Below are positions 4,190 through 5,450 of a DNA stretch of 5,450 nt, in pieces; position 1 is the first letter of the stretch, and every line of letters begins with the position of its first letter. This DNA comes from an uncultured Collinsella sp. GTDB lineage: Bacteria > Actinomycetota > Coriobacteriia > Coriobacteriales > Coriobacteriaceae. The position numbers were made by a program, and so were the translations under genes. Under the pieces are notes generated by a model that was given only the letters and a program-made list of their open reading frames with translations, was not told the DNA's origin and made no database searches. The stretch spans positions 1-5,450 of the forward strand of contig CABSMN010000099.1 in assembly GCA_902478765.1 (NCBI GenBank). The letters are read 5' to 3'.

Positions 4190-5224
4190 TTAACGGGCGA
4201 CGCGGGTGCCACCGTCGGCGGCGGATGCCACGGCTGCGATCTCGTCTGCGGTTACCAGGTTGGAATCGCCCTTGATAGTGAGCTTGAGGATCGAGGCCGC
4301 GATGGCGTAGTTGACGGCGTCTTGCGGGTCAAAGTCGTTGATGAGGGCATGGACGAGGCCGGCGTTGAAAGCGTCGCCGGCGGCAACGCCCTCGAGCACG
4401 TGCACGTCGTGAGCAGGGGAGAACCAGTGCTCGCCGCTCTCGGCGTCAAAGAGCATGCCCATCCAAATGGAGCGCTCGACGCAGGAGATGTTGCGGACGA
4501 CCGAGGCGACCTTCTTGCAACCGTACTCGGCGCAGATCTGACGGGCCATCTCGACGTAGGTGTCGCGCTCCTCGATGCCGTGGGCAAGGGAGCCGGAGAC
4601 GCAGGTCATACCGAGGCCGGCAGGAGCGTCCTCGTCGTTGGCAATGCAGATGTCAACGAGCGGCAGGAGTTCCTTCATGGTGGCCTGCGACTTCTCGGGC
4701 GACCACATCTTGCCGCGATAGTTCACGTCGCACACGGTGGTGATGCCTTTGGCGCGGCAGGCGGTGAGGGCATCCTTGCAGGCGGCGGCCATCTCGTCGG
4801 AGACGGCGGGCGTCACGCCGGAGAAGTAAAAGACATCGACACCCTTGAGGATCTCGTCCCAGTCAAAGACGTCGCGCTTGGCCATGTTGATGGCAGAGTA
4901 CTTGCGGTCGTAGACGCAGCCGTTGCCGCGCTGCGAGGCGCCGACCTCAAACACATAGGAGCCAAGACGGTCGCCCTGGCGCACGACGCGCGAGGTATCG
5001 ACGTCGTAGACCTTCAGCGAACGCAGGGCGCACTCGCCCAGACGGTTGGCCGGGACAACGGAGACGTAAGCTGCCTTGTCACCCTGGTAGGCCAGGGAAA
5101 GCGCGGTGTTGGCCTCGGCGCCGCCGTAGCGGACATCAAACTCGGTCGCCTGCTCAATGCGCAGATGGTCTTTGGGCGAGAGCCTCATCATGATCTCGCC
5201 GAAGGTAAGAACCGTTTTACCCAT
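4190..5224 (-). CDS. kdgK: 2-keto-3-deoxygluconate kinase, PfkB family
   Basis: The 344-residue protein is a PfkB/ribokinase-fold sugar kinase. It opens with VLTFGEIMMRLSP (5-17), and residues 32-41 (RYGGAEANTA) match the sugar-binding GGAxxN motif. DVNYR near the middle matches the DxNxR motif of this kinase group, and the C-terminal GVAAGDAFNAG carries the catalytic base D284 and the anion hole. The GVAAGD form differs from the common GxGAGD but fits the KDG-kinase subgroup. It is predicted to phosphorylate 2-keto-3-deoxygluconate to KDPG with ATP, feeding the aldolase encoded next. Another sugar-acid kinase is possible, but the adjacent KDPG aldolase makes KDG the likely substrate. The ATG at 5222-5224 has AAGGAG about 10 nt upstream; the frame stays open to 5311, but that part overlaps the conserved-loop hairpin. 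A long plus-strand frame opposite this gene is a codon-bias shadow. Confidence 0.92.
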   Translation of the reverse strand: MGKTVLTFGEIMMRLSPKDHLRIEQATEFDVRYGGAEANTALSLAYQGDKAAYVSVVPANRLGECALRSLKVYDVDTSRVVRQGDRLGSYVFEVGASQRGNGCVYDRKYSAINMAKRDVFDWDEILKGVDVFYFSGVTPAVSDEMAAACKDALTACRAKGITTVCDVNYRGKMWSPEKSQATMKELLPLVDICIANDEDAPAGLGMTCVSGSLAHGIEERDTYVEMARQICAEYGCKKVASVVRNISCVERSIWMGMLFDAESGEHWFSPAHDVHVLEGVAAGDAFNAGLVHALINDFDPQDAVNYAIAASILKLTIKGDSNLVTADEIAAVASAADGGTRVAR

Positions 5225-5267
5225 GGTCGCGCAGCTCCTTCTTGCTCGTGCGTACACCTTTGATATG

Positions 5268-5325
5268 GCGTTGGCACGGAGGTGCCAAGACGGTAGGGTG
5301 CATCTTTGCACCTCCGTGCCAACGC
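5268..5325 (-). ncRNA. Conserved-loop hairpin in the kinase leader, copy 2
   Basis: Bases 5268-5285 and 5308-5325 form a perfect 18-bp inverted repeat around a 22-nt loop. The loop core (minus strand AAGAUGCACCCUACCGUCUU) matches copy 1 at 1324-1379. The stems share only the outer GCGU and scattered bases, yet both are fully complementary. It lies 43 nt before the kinase start codon and 4 nt after the operator pair. An alternative GGUGC/GCACC pairing inside the element is possible in this copy. Confidence 0.72.
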
Positions 5326-5329
5326 TTGC

Positions 5330-5356
5330 CGAAATCGGTTTACGAAATCGGTTTCG
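5330..5356. promoter_or_regulatory. Tandem operators at the kinase promoter
   Basis: A full CGAAATCGGTTTCG site at 5343-5356 is followed by a second copy at 5330-5343 whose outer half is degenerate (CGAAATCGGTTTAC); starts are 13 bp apart. The intact site lies 11 bp downstream of the -10 box. The pair would sit at the transcription start and suggests tighter repression or side-by-side dimers at this promoter. Confidence 0.72.
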
Positions 5357-5367
5357 TTTCGAGTTGT

Positions 5368-5394
5368 AGTATACTCACCTACAGCGTTTTGCAA
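5368..5394 (-). promoter_or_regulatory. Promoter of the kinase-aldolase unit
   Basis: Minus strand TTGCAA (5394-5389), 15 bp, TATACT (5373-5368): the same boxes and spacing as the YczE-like promoter. The -10 forms part of the palindrome AGTATACT, so a plus-strand promoter could overlap it. Confidence 0.65.
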
Positions 5395-5411
5395 GCGAGA
5401 TTTTTAAAAAA

Positions 5412-5450
5412 ATGCCTAAAATGGCTCAGACTGCCGACAATTGGGAAACG
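5412..5450 (+). CDS. Possible start of an unidentified divergent gene (partial)
   Basis: An open frame MPKMAQTADNWET runs from the ATG at 5412 to the right edge. Thirteen residues are too few to identify. No ribosome binding site precedes either this ATG or the one at 5421; the upstream bases are an A/T run. The divergent position beside the kinase promoter makes a gene plausible, but this could be chance. Confidence 0.3.
   Translation, partial: MPKMAQTADNWET

Noticed and set aside
3974..5263. 429-residue open frame on the plus strand opposite the kinase gene
   Set aside because: It mirrors the kinase gene's codon positions, has low-complexity G/A/V/D-rich composition, matches no family, and crosses the structured RNA motif.

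Overview
The window looks like a piece of a high-GC Actinobacterial gut commensal chromosome, most likely class Coriobacteriia and close to Collinsella. This is inferred from codon use, AAAGGA-type ribosome binding sites, the protein style and the density of long intergenic palindromes. No rRNA or tRNA gene is present to confirm it.

Layout. Bases 1-286 hold the 3' end of a plus-strand gene for an AlbA_2/HATPase_c_4-type ATP-binding regulator. It is followed by a shared hairpin terminator and a striking array of seven 10-bp repeats. A minus-strand YczE/YitT-like membrane protein lies at 461-1141 and has a leader of nearly 300 nt. Divergent from it on the plus strand are a HIT-family protein (1633-2067) and a FadR-type (FCD) GntR regulator (2226-2918). 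Bases 2919-3293 have no gene and contain three long inverted repeats and a terminator. A minus-strand unit then encodes a PfkB-type 2-keto-3-deoxygluconate kinase (4190-5224) followed by KDPG aldolase (3294-3935). A short unidentified plus-strand reading frame may begin at 5412.

How it fits together. The kinase and aldolase give the two final steps of hexuronate/pectin-sugar catabolism: 2-keto-3-deoxygluconate to KDPG to pyruvate plus glyceraldehyde-3-phosphate. Three promoters (kinase, YczE-like protein, HIT protein) share a 15-bp-spaced -35/-10 layout and a CGAAACCGATTTCG operator. The operator reads in the direction of transcription at or just after each -10, so one regulator probably controls all three.

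The most interesting content is RNA. (1) A ~125-nt pseudoknotted motif occurs twice, ahead of the aldolase and ahead of the YczE-like gene. Conserved loops and compensatory stem changes are visible in it, and one strand can pair either upstream (pseudoknot) or downstream. In the YczE leader the downstream pairing builds an intrinsic terminator with a U6 tract, which looks like a riboswitch-type attenuator. (2) A second element, a 17-18 bp stem with unrelated sequence in each copy but a nearly identical 22-nt loop, opens the leaders of the kinase and YczE transcripts. I could not assign either motif to a known family from memory. The genes are ordinary; the two RNA elements and their shared regulon are what may be undescribed.
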